Assembly (NCBI RefSeq): GCF_014084025.1
Contig: NZ_CP043682.1
Coordinates: 854,484 to 918,483 of the forward strand
Direction: 5' to 3'
DNA length: 64,000 nt
Source of the DNA: Borrelia sp. A-FGy1
GTDB lineage: Bacteria; Spirochaetota; Spirochaetia; Borreliales; Borreliaceae
The translations under genes were made by a program, and so were the position numbers. Position 1 is the first letter of the stretch, and every line of letters starts with the position of its first letter. Under the pieces are notes generated by a model. It saw only the letters and a program-made list of their open reading frames with translations. It ran no database searches and was not told the DNA's origin. Positions 9,748 to 19,603 of this stretch are shown here, piece by piece.

Positions 9748-10808
9748 GAGTAGATAAACTTTTTGTAAAAAATATAACGTTAACTTTTCTATTTATGAAT
9801 TTTCTTTTCATGATATTGATCATACTTGGGGATTTATTTGTAAATCTTATAAGTTATCTTGAAAATAAGCTTAGTGTTAATGATATTATTTATGTTTATT
9901 ATTTATATTTACCGAAATCTTTTTCAGATGGTGTAGCTTTATCTTTTCTTTTTGCTGTTTCTAATCTTATTGGAAATCTTTCTATGAGAAATGAAATAAT
10001 AGGACTTTTTAGTTGTGGAATTTCTCTTTCTAGAATATTAAGGCCAATAATTATAACTAGTATTGTGATATCAATAGCTCTCTTTTTTTTTGATAATTAT
10101 TTAGTAATAGATACTGCTGCAGAAAGAGATGCTTTTCTTAAAAATAGTATGGAGAAAGGATCTAGTGATAGGTCTGTAATAATTAGAAATTATGCACGAG
10201 AAATATACAATATTAGATATTACAACATAGATGATGATACTATTTATAATTTAATAATTATTTTAAGAGATGGTAATGATGTTTTTAATAAAAGATATGA
10301 TGTTAGTAAGGCTAAGTGGTTTGATAATAAGTGGAATCTTTATGGTGTAAGAGAATTTTCTAAGGTTGGGAAAGAGGTTGTAGAAAATTTTTATGAGATT
10401 CTTGATGGTAAAGGGATTATTAATCTAGAGCCTGAATATGTTAAAATAGTTATGTTATCTTCAAAGACATTGAATTTCTCAAAACTTATTGGCTGGATTA
10501 GATCTCTTAAAGCAGAAAATTTAGATTATTCCGAGGCTTTATTTGATTTTTTAAACAGAATATTTTTTTCATTTAGATTAATACTTTTGAGTTTTACTGT
10601 TGGTTTTATAAGTCTTGTTTTAAGAAAAAATATCTTTATACTTAGTTTGTTAAATAGCATTGCATTTGCAGTTGTATATGTTATTTCAATTGTAATTTTT
10701 AATTTTTTAGCTGATCTTGGTTATTTGCCCATAACGGTTGCGAGTTCATTTACTACTGTATTGTTTCTTATTATTAATTTTGTTATTTATAAGTTTGTTT
10801 TTAAATAG
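9744..10808 (+). CDS. LptF/LptG (YjgP/YjgQ) family permease, second subunit
   Basis: The 354-residue protein has the same arrangement as its upstream neighbour: an N-terminal helix pair, the [30 protein letters not shown] loop, a periplasmic domain and three C-terminal helices ([20 protein letters not shown] and after). The start codon overlaps the previous stop as ATGA at 9744-9747, typical of two subunits made in equal amounts. The pair probably forms an LptFG-like heterodimer. I cannot say which is F and which is G. Confidence 0.86.
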   Translation: MRVDKLFVKNITLTFLFMNFLFMILIILGDLFVNLISYLENKLSVNDIIYVYYLYLPKSFSDGVALSFLFAVSNLIGNLSMRNEIIGLFSCGISLSRILRPIIITSIVISIALFFFDNYLVIDTAAERDAFLKNSMEKGSSDRSVIIRNYAREIYNIRYYNIDDDTIYNLIIILRDGNDVFNKRYDVSKAKWFDNKWNLYGVREFSKVGKEVVENFYEILDGKGIINLEPEYVKIVMLSSKTLNFSKLIGWIRSLKAENLDYSEALFDFLNRIFFSFRLILLSFTVGFISLVLRKNIFILSLLNSIAFAVVYVISIVIFNFLADLGYLPITVASSFTTVLFLIINFVIYKFVFK

Positions 10809-10824
10809 TAGGTTTTATAAATTT

Positions 10825-11952
10825 ATGTTTAATATTACTAAAAATGATAATAGCTCTAATGCTAGACTTGGAATTCTTAATCTTCCTCATGGGGAGGTAA
10901 ATACCCCTTGTTTTATGCCTGTTGGGACTTTGGGTGTAATGAAAGCTTTAAAGCATGATGTTCTTGAAAAGATAGGATGTAATTTAATGCTTGCAAATAC
11001 TTATCATCTTTATTTAAGACCTGGAATTGCTACAATCAAGAAATATGGAAGTTTGCATAAATTTACAACTTGGAATAAAAATTTTTTAACAGATTCTGGT
11101 GGATTTCAAGTTTTTTCTTTAGCTAAACTTCGAAAAATTGAGACTGAGGGTTTGCATTTTCAATCTCATATTGATGGTTCTAGGCATTATTTTACACCTG
11201 AGAGTGTATTTAAGATGCAAGAAACTTTTGAAAGTGATATCATTATGGCACTTGATATTTGTAGTTCTTATGGTATTGATTACAGTAAGGCAAATTTGTA
11301 TACAAATATTACAACTTTATGGGCTCGTCGCACATATAATGCTTATAAGAATAGAAAAGAAGGGTATGATGGTCTTTTATTTTTAATAACACAGGGTAAT
11401 TTTTTTAAAGACTTAAGAAAAAAGAGCACAGAAGAAATTTTAGAATTAAATAGTCCGGGTATTGCAATAGGTGGAATTTCTGTTGGAGAGCCAAGAGATA
11501 AATATTTAGAAATTCTTGAATATAATTCTTTCTTAATACCTAAAGATAAGCCAAAGTATGTAATGGGTATTGGCACACCTCAATATATATTGGATGCAAT
11601 ATATTATGGCATTGATATTTTTGATTGTGTAAATCCTGCAAGAATTGCTAGACATGGTTCCCTTTTAACTGATAATGGGATATTGAGAATTAAGAGATTC
11701 GAATTTAGTAATGATGATTCTCCTATTGAAAAAAATTGCGTGTGTACTTTATGTAAGAGATATTCAAGAGGATATTTAAAACATTTAATAAAATCAAAAG
11801 AAACTCTTGGAATAATGTTGGCTAGTGAACATAATATACATTATATGTTTAGGCTTATTGATAAAGCTAGAAATGCAATTATAAATGATGAATTTGCAAG
11901 ATTCAGAAAAATTTATTTAAAAAAATATAATGAAGGTAATTTTTATGAATAA
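10825..11952 (+). CDS. tgt: tRNA-guanine(34) transglycosylase
   Basis: Tgt exchanges G34 of Asp, Asn, His and Tyr tRNAs for a queuine precursor. The 375-residue product has [12 protein letters not shown] with its catalytic Asp, GGISVGEP, the [13 protein letters not shown] nucleophile region and the zinc-binding CVCTLCKRY...H pattern. ATG 10825 gives the usual family N-terminus ([21 protein letters not shown]). An in-frame TTG at 10738 would add a hydrophobic run from the upstream gene's reading region and is unlikely. The end overlaps murJ by 8 bases. Confidence 0.95.
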   Translation: MFNITKNDNSSNARLGILNLPHGEVNTPCFMPVGTLGVMKALKHDVLEKIGCNLMLANTYHLYLRPGIATIKKYGSLHKFTTWNKNFLTDSGGFQVFSLAKLRKIETEGLHFQSHIDGSRHYFTPESVFKMQETFESDIIMALDICSSYGIDYSKANLYTNITTLWARRTYNAYKNRKEGYDGLLFLITQGNFFKDLRKKSTEEILELNSPGIAIGGISVGEPRDKYLEILEYNSFLIPKDKPKYVMGIGTPQYILDAIYYGIDIFDCVNPARIARHGSLLTDNGILRIKRFEFSNDDSPIEKNCVCTLCKRYSRGYLKHLIKSKETLGIMLASEHNIHYMFRLIDKARNAIINDEFARFRKIYLKKYNEGNFYE

Positions 11953-13465
11953 AGATATTTTGTCAACCATCATCGTTATGATTTCTATATTCTTATCAAG
12001 AATAATGGGCTTTGTGAAAATAAAAATATTTTCTTACTATTTTGGTGCAAACCTTGAAGCAGATATTTTTAATTATGTTTTCAATATTCCGAATAATTTG
12101 AGAAAGATTCTTTCAGAAGGGGCAATGACTTCGGCTTTTATTCCTGAATTTACTCATGAGAGAAATAAATCTAATAAGCATGCTATTTCTTTTTTTAGAA
12201 GTGTTGCTACTTTTAATATTATAAGTGTTAGTTTTATTATTTTAATTATGATTATTTTTTCAAGACAGATTATATATTTTGTATCTTCCTACAGAAGTAG
12301 TGATTTAGAGTTATCTAGTTATATGTTTAATTACTTAATAATCTATATATTGCTTATAAGCTTGACATCAATATTTGCTGCAGTTCTGAATTCATATAGA
12401 GTTTTTTTCGTTCCATCTGTATCTCCTGTTATATTCTCTCTTAGTATTATATTGAATATATTGTTGTTTTATGAAAAATATGGAATATATAGTGCCATTG
12501 TTGGAGTGCTTATTGGTGGTATATTTCAATTTTTAGTACATTTAATAAGTTGTATTTTTATTGGATTTACATATGTACCAGTTTTTAGCTTTAGTAATTT
12601 TGCATTTTTGAGATTTTTGAAAAGTTGGTCGCATATGATTTTGTCGGCTTTACTTTCTATAACTACTCAGCAAATTTCATTTGCTTTAGCATCAACACTA
12701 GAGGTTGGAAGTGTTTCTGTTTTGAGTAATGCAATTTTTTATTATCAACTTCCTGTTGGCATTTTTTATGTCTCTATTTCCACAGTTATTTTTCCTAAAA
12801 TGACAAAATATGCTTCTTTGGGAAATAGGAAAAAGTTAAATGATATTTTAAATCAGGGAATAGAGATTTTGATTTTGCTTTTAGTTCCTATATCATTTTT
12901 AATGTATATATGGGCTAGACCTATTTTAAACTTACTGCTTACAGGAGGTAAATTTTCAATATATGACACGGAGAGAACAGTTAGTGTGTTGCAGTATTTT
13001 TTAGTTGGATTAACATTTTCTTCTATTTTTGGATTTTTTCAGAAATATTGTTTTTCTATTCGTGATTCAAAAACTCCTTTTTACTTTAATCTTCTTTTTT
13101 CTTTTATTGATATTTTTATATCAGTTTTTGGTATTGGCTTTTTTAAGGTAGATATTTTGCCTATTGCACAATCAATTTCTTTTATTATTTGTGTGATTAT
13201 TTTTTATTTTGTTGGGTTAAAGAGTGGCATAAGGCTTGAAATTGCTAAGTCTGCTGTGGCTTTTGTAAAGGCAGGTGTTTCTCTTGTTCCTTTGTATTTA
13301 GTTTATATGGCTTTTAAAGATTTTAAGTGGAATATGGGATTTAGTTTTAATAATTTTTATTTATTAATTTTAGCAGGCACGATTAGTTTTTTTGTTTTAG
13401 TGGTATGCTATTATTTGCTTGGAATTAATAAGTTTTTAAAATTTGTTAATAGGGAGATTGTATGA
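11945..13465 (+). CDS. murJ: Lipid II flippase MurJ (MviN)
   Basis: MurJ moves the peptidoglycan precursor lipid II across the inner membrane. The 506-residue protein has many transmembrane helices and the MurJ signature near the N-terminus ([50 protein letters not shown] region). ATG 11945 has AAGG about 9 bases upstream. An in-frame ATG at 11930 would add five residues. It overlaps the tgt stop and its own stop overlaps the next start (ATGA). Confidence 0.94.
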   Translation: MNKDILSTIIVMISIFLSRIMGFVKIKIFSYYFGANLEADIFNYVFNIPNNLRKILSEGAMTSAFIPEFTHERNKSNKHAISFFRSVATFNIISVSFIILIMIIFSRQIIYFVSSYRSSDLELSSYMFNYLIIYILLISLTSIFAAVLNSYRVFFVPSVSPVIFSLSIILNILLFYEKYGIYSAIVGVLIGGIFQFLVHLISCIFIGFTYVPVFSFSNFAFLRFLKSWSHMILSALLSITTQQISFALASTLEVGSVSVLSNAIFYYQLPVGIFYVSISTVIFPKMTKYASLGNRKKLNDILNQGIEILILLLVPISFLMYIWARPILNLLLTGGKFSIYDTERTVSVLQYFLVGLTFSSIFGFFQKYCFSIRDSKTPFYFNLLFSFIDIFISVFGIGFFKVDILPIAQSISFIICVIIFYFVGLKSGIRLEIAKSAVAFVKAGVSLVPLYLVYMAFKDFKWNMGFSFNNFYLLILAGTISFFVLVVCYYLLGINKFLKFVNREIV

Positions 13466-14892
13466 AGTGTTTATTATTTATTCTTATATTTTTTATTGCG
13501 CTTAATATTTTTGCTGTTAAAGCTCCAGTGTTGCCAACAGATCCTTTAGATCCTAATTCACCTGAGTTTGATATTGATGCTACTGAAAATATAGGAAGTA
13601 TGTTTGGCAATAGTTATGCTAGAGGTTCTAGCACTAAAGATATTAACTTATATGTTAATCAAGTACGTAATACTATTTCTTATGGACTTGATAATCAAGT
13701 GATTGAGATTGTCAAGAGTCTTAAGAGATCTAGAGATGGCGAATATAATTCTTTACTTGAGAAGAGACTACATAAGACTTTTAATATTGAACTTAAAGGA
13801 GCTATTCTTGATTTATTTTTATCTCTTAAGTACGGTGGTGGCATTGATGTTGCTAATTCTATTCTTGATACTTATGAAAGTAAAAGATATCCTAATAGTT
13901 TAATTAATAGAGCGATTTTATATCTTAAAGAACTTGGCAACAAGGATGATTTAAAGAGAGTTCTTATTGATATTCTTGAGAATAAGGAAGGAAATATTGT
14001 GGCTACAGCTGCCTATTATCTTGGTGAAATTTCTGCTATTGAATATTCAAAAAATATGATTGATATTTATGATAAATATAGTGGAAATGATATGGTTAGA
14101 GCTGCAATACTTGTTGCTCTTGGCAAATCTAATGCTTTTGAATATGGGAATAAAATTTATGAGATTTCTATGGATAATTATGAAAATCCAACAATTAAAG
14201 CTTCTGCAATAAAAGCATTGTCATATCTTGCACCTGAAAAAATAACAGAAAATGTCGAATTTTATCTTCAAAATAATAATAATAATTCTAATATTAAGTT
14301 TGCCATTATTGAAGCACTTTCAAGAGATGTATCTTTGAAATCAAAAGAAGTTTTACAAGATTTTTTGAGAGATTCTGATGAAACACTTAGAATTAGAGCC
14401 GTTAATGCTATTAAAGGACATGGTGATATTTCTGCAAGAGAAGCTTTAGTATATAAGGTTAAGAGTGATCCTTCTTTTAAGGTTAGAGAAGCATCTGGTA
14501 AGGCTTTAGTTGATATGGGATCTGGTTATGAAGATATAAAAAACATAATAATAGAGCCTACTGTTGAAAATAATTTTAAATTTACTATGTTTAATTATCT
14601 TTTAGATAAAAATGTGGACTTTGCATTTTTAATTGCGTTAGAACTTTTAAAAAAAGAAAACATTAATAAACCTTCAAAACTTTTATCAGATATTGCTGTG
14701 CTTCTTGCGGCTAGAAAGGGTAATTTTGATGATTTTTATTCTAAGATTATTAATAGCAAAAATATCGACTTAAGGAATCTTGCAATTAAGGGAGCTGTTT
14801 ATAATAAGTCTTCTGCATTAGAAAATAGACTTAAAGAGATAAAGAGGATAACAACTTCAGAATATTTAAAAAAGCTATTAAAAAATTATTAA
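13462..14892 (+). CDS. Secreted HEAT-repeat protein
   Basis: The 476-residue protein has an N-terminal Sec signal (hydrophobic residues 3-18, ending near IFAVKAP) with no lipobox, so it is probably periplasmic. The body is alpha-helical with HEAT-type repeats, for example 'GNIVATAAYYLGEISA', 'DETLRIRAVNAIKGHGDISAREALVYKV' and 'PSFKVREASGKALVDMG'. Start and murJ stop overlap (ATGA at 13462). The stop codon shares bases with the coaBC stop on the opposite strand. HEAT scaffolds bind other proteins; no specific function can be assigned. Confidence 0.82.
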   Translation: MKCLLFILIFFIALNIFAVKAPVLPTDPLDPNSPEFDIDATENIGSMFGNSYARGSSTKDINLYVNQVRNTISYGLDNQVIEIVKSLKRSRDGEYNSLLEKRLHKTFNIELKGAILDLFLSLKYGGGIDVANSILDTYESKRYPNSLINRAILYLKELGNKDDLKRVLIDILENKEGNIVATAAYYLGEISAIEYSKNMIDIYDKYSGNDMVRAAILVALGKSNAFEYGNKIYEISMDNYENPTIKASAIKALSYLAPEKITENVEFYLQNNNNNSNIKFAIIEALSRDVSLKSKEVLQDFLRDSDETLRIRAVNAIKGHGDISAREALVYKVKSDPSFKVREASGKALVDMGSGYEDIKNIIIEPTVENNFKFTMFNYLLDKNVDFAFLIALELLKKENINKPSKLLSDIAVLLAARKGNFDDFYSKIINSKNIDLRNLAIKGAVYNKSSALENRLKEIKRITTSEYLKKLLKNY

Positions 14893-16064
14893 TATAAGAT
14901 TTTTAAAATCTCTTTTGCTATTTCTTTTTTTGACATTTCGGGAAATTTTTGAATATTATTTTTTTTGTCTATTATATAAATTTTATTTAAGTTTGATCCG
15001 AAATATTTTAAATCGTTTGCAATAATATAATCTAAATTTTTAGTTTTAAGTTTTTCTTTAGCTTCATATAATAGCTTTTCAGACTCTTGGGCGCAAAATC
15101 CAATAATAATTTGGTTTTTAATTTTATTTTTACCTATATATTTTATTATATCTGGATTTTTTATGAACTTAATATTAAGATTTTCAAATTCATTTTTTTT
15201 TATTTTGTTTGTATAAATTTTTTCAGGCCTAAAATCGGCAACAGCAGCCGTTCCAATAATTATATCGAAATCTTTATATATTTTTGTTGTTTGTTCATAC
15301 ATTTCTTTTGCTGCTTTTACTTTAATAATATTTATTCCATCAGGTATTCTTTCATTGCTAGGTCCTGTAATGATCGTTACATTAGCCCCTAGATTTTTTG
15401 CTTCAATTCCTAAATTAAAACCCATTTTCCCTGTTGATTTATTTGAAAAGTAGCGAATTGGGTCTAATATTTCTTCGGTTCTAGAAGCTGTTATTAGTAT
15501 TTTTTTGTGTTGTAATGGCAATTTTGCTTTTAATTCGTTTAATATTATTTTTAGAATATCATTTTCATTTCTAAGGCGTCCAATGGCATTTAAAGAACAT
15601 GCTAAATATCCTTCATCAGGTTCAATGAATTTATAATTATATTTTTTTAATTTTTGAATATTTTCTTTTAAGATAGGATTTTCATACATTATATTATTCA
15701 TTGCTACTGCAAAATAAGTGGGAGCAGTACTTGCAGATATTGTTGTACTTAAAGCATCATCGGCAATGCCTGTTGCTATTTTGGAAATAATATTGTAGGT
15801 AGCTGGTATAATTAATATTAGATCTGCCCATTTAGCTAGATTAATATGTGATATTTTTTCATGTCTTGTATTCCATAGGCTGTAAACTACTCTATTTTTC
15901 GAAACAGTTTCTAGTGTAAGTGGAGTAATGAATTTAGTTGCATTTCTTGTCATTATGACTTTAACATTATGTTTCATCTTGATTAGGCTTGAGATAATAT
16001 AGACTGATTTATATGCTGCAATACCACCGCAGACTCCTATTAGTATGTTTTTTTTTGTATTCAT
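14889..16064 (-). CDS. coaBC: Bifunctional phosphopantothenoylcysteine decarboxylase / phosphopantothenate-cysteine ligase
   Basis: CoaBC carries out two steps of coenzyme A synthesis: ligation of cysteine to phosphopantothenate and FMN-dependent decarboxylation. The 391-residue protein has the CoaC half (GVCGGIAAYKSVYIISSLIK, a PATYN-type segment, MNNIMYENPI) and the CoaB half (ITASRTEEILDPIRYFSNKSTGKMG, AAVADFRPE). ATG 16064 gives the usual family start. An upstream ATG at 16079 adds five residues and has no better ribosome binding site. It converges with the HEAT-repeat gene with overlapping stops and diverges from yhdT-panF, which supplies pantothenate. Confidence 0.95.
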   Translation of the reverse strand: MNTKKNILIGVCGGIAAYKSVYIISSLIKMKHNVKVIMTRNATKFITPLTLETVSKNRVVYSLWNTRHEKISHINLAKWADLILIIPATYNIISKIATGIADDALSTTISASTAPTYFAVAMNNIMYENPILKENIQKLKKYNYKFIEPDEGYLACSLNAIGRLRNENDILKIILNELKAKLPLQHKKILITASRTEEILDPIRYFSNKSTGKMGFNLGIEAKNLGANVTIITGPSNERIPDGINIIKVKAAKEMYEQTTKIYKDFDIIIGTAAVADFRPEKIYTNKIKKNEFENLNIKFIKNPDIIKYIGKNKIKNQIIIGFCAQESEKLLYEAKEKLKTKNLDYIIANDLKYFGSNLNKIYIIDKKNNIQKFPEMSKKEIAKEILKILY

Positions 16065-16120
16065 GTTGACTTCACACATATATTATATAATTGTATCTAA
16101 TATTTTAAATAGGATTTTAT

Positions 16121-16315
16121 ATGAGAAATAAAGTATTTTTTTCAAGTTTAATATATTTATTTCTGTTTCTTTGGTGGATTTTGTCATTTTATTTTTCTAT
16201 CTTTTCTATTGTAGTATTTAATATTCCTATTTGGTTTTTGTTATCATGTATCTTTTTCCCTATTTTAAGTTTTTTATTTGTTTGTATTTTTGTGTATTTT
16301 TTAAAGGATGATTAG
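16121..16315 (+). CDS. yhdT: YhdT-like (DUF997) small membrane protein
   Basis: The 64-residue protein has two hydrophobic helices joined by a short NIPIWFLLSCIFFPILSF segment. This resembles the FPLWFEMACILTPLLF region I recall for E. coli YhdT, which is also encoded immediately upstream of panF. AGGA precedes ATG 16121. It overlaps panF by 8 bases, so the two are co-translated. It probably accompanies the pantothenate symporter, but its exact function is not known. Confidence 0.75.
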   Translation: MRNKVFFSSLIYLFLFLWWILSFYFSIFSIVVFNIPIWFLLSCIFFPILSFLFVCIFVYFLKDD

Positions 16316-17726
16316 AGGTTTTTTTTTACTTTTTATCTTTTTAACTCTATATTGTGTTTTTAATATTTATTCTAAGAGAAAAAAAGAAGGAATTTTATTT
16401 ATTCGTAGTTATTTTCTTGCAAATCAAGGAATAAATTTTTTTGTAATGGCGCTAGTTATTGCTTCTAGTTATATTAGCGCTAGTAGTTTTATTTCAGGAC
16501 CTTCAGCTGTTTATAAGTATGGAATGCCTTTTATCTTTTTAGCAGTTATTCAAATTCCTACTAGTATGATTGCATTTATTATTGTTGGGGAGAGGTTGAA
16601 TGCAGAATCTAAAAAAATTAATGCAATAAATATTATTGACTATATTAGGCATAGATACTTTAGTAATTCTTTGGCACTTTTTAGTAGTTTTGTAATAATT
16701 TTTTTTTCTTTATTCTTAATTTCAGCTCAACTTATGGGAGGAGCTAAACTTTTAGAGGGGGTTTTTAAAGTTGATTATCATGATTCTCTTATTTTTTTCT
16801 CTTTGTTTATTTTTTTATATGTTTGTATAGGAGGATTTAAGATATTGTCTTATATGGATTTAATTCAAGGAATTTTAATGATTGTAGCTTCTGTCTTTCT
16901 GTTTTTGAGATTAGTTGATTTGGGAGGAGGAATTGATAATATCTTTAAGAAGGCAATTTTGAATCTTGATAGTAATTTACTCTTACCATCAAATTCAGAT
17001 TTAAATATTGGATATATAATTTCTTTTTGGATATTGATAGGAGTTGGAATGTTAGGGTTTCCACAATTTGTTAATAACTTTATAGCATTCAAAGATAAGA
17101 GAGTTATTAGATTAGCTCTTCCTATTGCTACTTTTGTAATAGGATTTTTGGTTATTGTCATGCATTTAGTAGGTTTTTTTTCTCTTGTTATTTTTCCTAA
17201 TTTTGAACCAAATGATAAAGTTATTGTGTACATAGCCTTGGAAGCATTAAGTCCTGGCGTTTTTCTTTTATTTTTTATAGGACTTTTATCGTCAATAATG
17301 TCTACAATAGATTCAAGCTTTCTTTTAATGATATCAATTTGGATAAAGGTAATATTGGAGTTAAAGAAAGATATAGGAGATAAGGTTGGAATTAATGTAA
17401 TTACTATGATTTCTAATATTTGTTTTATCTTAATAATAATTTTATTTTCTTTAAATCCACCTGATTTTTTGCTTTTTATAAATATTTTTGCGATCGGAGC
17501 TTTGGAAGTTGCATTTTTTTCTATTATTATTTTTGGACTCTATTTTAAATATGTAAGCAAAATATCAGCTTTTGTTTCTCAGTTTTTTGGGCTTTTAAGT
17601 TATTTAACTATAATTTTTTATGAAATTGATATTTATTCTTGTCATCCTGTTGTTCCTTCTATTTTTATTTCTGTTTTTTCATTTTTGATAGTGAATTTTA
17701 CATGTAGACAATGTAGTAAAATTTAA
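16308..17726 (+). CDS. panF: Sodium/pantothenate symporter
   Basis: The 472-residue sodium:solute symporter family protein has about 12-13 transmembrane helices. The N-terminal ALVIASSYISASSFISGPSAVYKYGM and the RLNAESKKINAINIIDYIRHRY loop are typical of PanF-like members. Pantothenate specificity is inferred from the YhdT-like upstream gene and the divergent coaBC. Spirochaetes of this group are thought to need imported pantothenate for CoA. ATG 16308 overlaps the yhdT stop. Confidence 0.88.
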   Translation: MIRGFFLLFIFLTLYCVFNIYSKRKKEGILFIRSYFLANQGINFFVMALVIASSYISASSFISGPSAVYKYGMPFIFLAVIQIPTSMIAFIIVGERLNAESKKINAINIIDYIRHRYFSNSLALFSSFVIIFFSLFLISAQLMGGAKLLEGVFKVDYHDSLIFFSLFIFLYVCIGGFKILSYMDLIQGILMIVASVFLFLRLVDLGGGIDNIFKKAILNLDSNLLLPSNSDLNIGYIISFWILIGVGMLGFPQFVNNFIAFKDKRVIRLALPIATFVIGFLVIVMHLVGFFSLVIFPNFEPNDKVIVYIALEALSPGVFLLFFIGLLSSIMSTIDSSFLLMISIWIKVILELKKDIGDKVGINVITMISNICFILIIILFSLNPPDFLLFINIFAIGALEVAFFSIIIFGLYFKYVSKISAFVSQFFGLLSYLTIIFYEIDIYSCHPVVPSIFISVFSFLIVNFTCRQCSKI

Positions 17727-17730
17727 TAGT

Positions 17731-18681
17731 ATGATATCTTTAAATGCTAACAAGTATAGTATTATTAATGTACTTAAGAATGATGATGGGAAGAGATTAG
17801 ATTCAGTATTAATAAAGTTTTTAAGGTTTCCTAAATCTAAAATAATGAAACACATTAGGAATGGAGATATTTTTTTAAATAAAACAAAGGTTCCTTTTTA
17901 TTATAGAGTTTCTCAAGGTGATGAAATTTATTTATATAAGTCTTTGATGAATGTAAATTTTAACTTTAAAATAAGCAAGATAAAGGAGAATGAAATAGCA
18001 AGAGATGTTAGGGGAATGATAGTTTATGAGGATGAAGATTTACTTGTAATTAATAAACAGAGAGGAATTTTAGTTCATGGGGATAATTCACTTGATTCTT
18101 TAGTTAATTCTTATCTTTTAAATAAAAATCTTAAGTCTCTTAGTTTTAAGCCTTCAGCTGTGCATAGACTTGATAGAAATACTTCTGGACTTGTTATTTT
18201 TGCAAAAAATATAGATTCTGCAAGGATTTTAAGTAGGGCGTTTAGTAGTGGTATTGTTACTAAAAAGTATATAGCTTTACTAGAAGGTGAGATTAAAAAC
18301 CCTGTGACTTATATAAATTTTTTGTATAGAGATAAAATTTCAAGAAAAACTTTTATACTTGAGGATACAAATAAATTTAATTCCATAACTTATGTTAAGC
18401 CAATATTAATTTCTGAATTTTATACTCTTGCTGAGATTTCAATAGAAACAGGGTTTACACATCAGATAAGGGCACAATGTGCTTTTAATAAACATGCTTT
18501 AGTTAACGATAAGAAATATCATTCTAAGTTTAAAAAATCTAATTACTTTTTACATTCTTTTTTGGTAAAATTTAGAGAGTCGTTATTTTTAAGAAATGAA
18601 TTTTTTGTTGAACCTAGTTTAGATTTTTTAAAACAGATAAGTAATATTTTTGGTGAATATGATCTTAAAGAATTTATTTAG
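17731..18681 (+). CDS. RluA-family rRNA pseudouridine synthase
   Basis: The 316-residue protein has an N-terminal S4-like RNA-binding domain (RLDSVLIKFLRFPKSKIMKHIRNGDIFLN) and the RluA catalytic core, with VHRLDRNTSGLVIFAKN carrying the catalytic Asp and FTHQIRAQCAFNKHAL in the C-terminal part. The target uridines cannot be told from sequence; RluC or RluD type is likely. It is only 4 bases after panF and overlaps the next gene. Confidence 0.88.
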   Translation: MISLNANKYSIINVLKNDDGKRLDSVLIKFLRFPKSKIMKHIRNGDIFLNKTKVPFYYRVSQGDEIYLYKSLMNVNFNFKISKIKENEIARDVRGMIVYEDEDLLVINKQRGILVHGDNSLDSLVNSYLLNKNLKSLSFKPSAVHRLDRNTSGLVIFAKNIDSARILSRAFSSGIVTKKYIALLEGEIKNPVTYINFLYRDKISRKTFILEDTNKFNSITYVKPILISEFYTLAEISIETGFTHQIRAQCAFNKHALVNDKKYHSKFKKSNYFLHSFLVKFRESLFLRNEFFVEPSLDFLKQISNIFGEYDLKEFI

Positions 18682-19603
18682 TAAATTCATGTTTAATAAT
18701 ATTTTAAATACTATTAAAGATATTTCAGTTGCTATTAAGCATAAATTTGTTAGGACTAAGGTTTATGTTTTGGTAGGTGCAGCTGGTACTGGGAAAAGTT
18801 TTAGATCTCACTTAATAGCAGATAAATATGCTATTCCTTTAATAATAGATGATGGTGTTTTAATAAAAAATATGAGAATTATTGCAGGTACTTCTGCTAA
18901 ATTTGAGGATAATGTGTTTGATGCAATAAGGCGTTCTGTTTTTGAGGATGATATTCATAGGAATGAAATTATTGAAGCTCTTCGTAAGGAAGATTTCAGT
19001 AAAATACTGATATTAGGAACAAGCCTTCGTATGATAGATAAAATAGTAAGTAGACTTTTTTTGCCTAACCCTTTCAAGATTATTTACATAACAGATATTT
19101 CTACTAGTCAGGAGATGGAAAAGGCTAGAATTTCAAGGCAAATGGGGGAACATGTAGTGCCAGCAGCAGCTTTTGAAATAACTTCTATAAAGCCAAATTT
19201 ATTATTAGATTCAATTCGAGTTTTTTTTAAAAGTAAATGGTTTTTTTCTAAGAAAAAAAATTATATTCGTTCTATTGTAAAACCTCATTTTCATGGGGAA
19301 GGAGTTTTGTCTGTTTCTAAAAGTGCCGTACGGCAAATTATTGAGCATTGTGTATCTGAATATAACAAAGATTATATTGTTTATGATTTAAAGATTAAGA
19401 AAAATAAAGGTAGTTATTCTTTTAAGCTTTTCTTAGATATTCCACTTGGGAATAACTTGCTTGATAATGCAGAAATGCTTAGGAATTATATTATGGCTAA
19501 TGTATTAAAATATACTGTAATCAATATGTCTACTATTGATGTTATCATACATAAATTTTATGAAAATAAAAATGATTTGGAAGAAAAGAAAGATGAATCT
19601 TGA
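18659..19603 (+). CDS. P-loop protein with C-terminal Asp23-like domain
   Basis: The 314-residue protein has a Walker A motif (LVGAAGTGKSFRSHLIADKY, about residues 40-60) and a Rossmann-like ATPase region (about residues 40-190). The C-terminal domain (about residues 205-305; GEGVLSVSKSAVRQIIEHCV...YDLKIKKNKGSYSFKLFLDI...NMSTIDVIIHKF) resembles Asp23/Gls24 family proteins. I do not know its function. The fusion is seen in sequence, but the Asp23 assignment is by eye. The start is uncertain: ATG 18659, TTG 18650 and ATG 18689 are all in frame without a good ribosome binding site. It overlaps both neighbours. Confidence 0.72.
   Translation: MILKNLFSKFMFNNILNTIKDISVAIKHKFVRTKVYVLVGAAGTGKSFRSHLIADKYAIPLIIDDGVLIKNMRIIAGTSAKFEDNVFDAIRRSVFEDDIHRNEIIEALRKEDFSKILILGTSLRMIDKIVSRLFLPNPFKIIYITDISTSQEMEKARISRQMGEHVVPAAAFEITSIKPNLLLDSIRVFFKSKWFFSKKKNYIRSIVKPHFHGEGVLSVSKSAVRQIIEHCVSEYNKDYIVYDLKIKKNKGSYSFKLFLDIPLGNNLLDNAEMLRNYIMANVLKYTVINMSTIDVIIHKFYENKNDLEEKKDES

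Noticed and set aside
10738..10824. Upstream extension of tgt from TTG 10738
   Set aside because: It adds a hydrophobic stretch encoded within the end of the permease gene in another frame. ATG 10825 gives the standard Tgt N-terminus.
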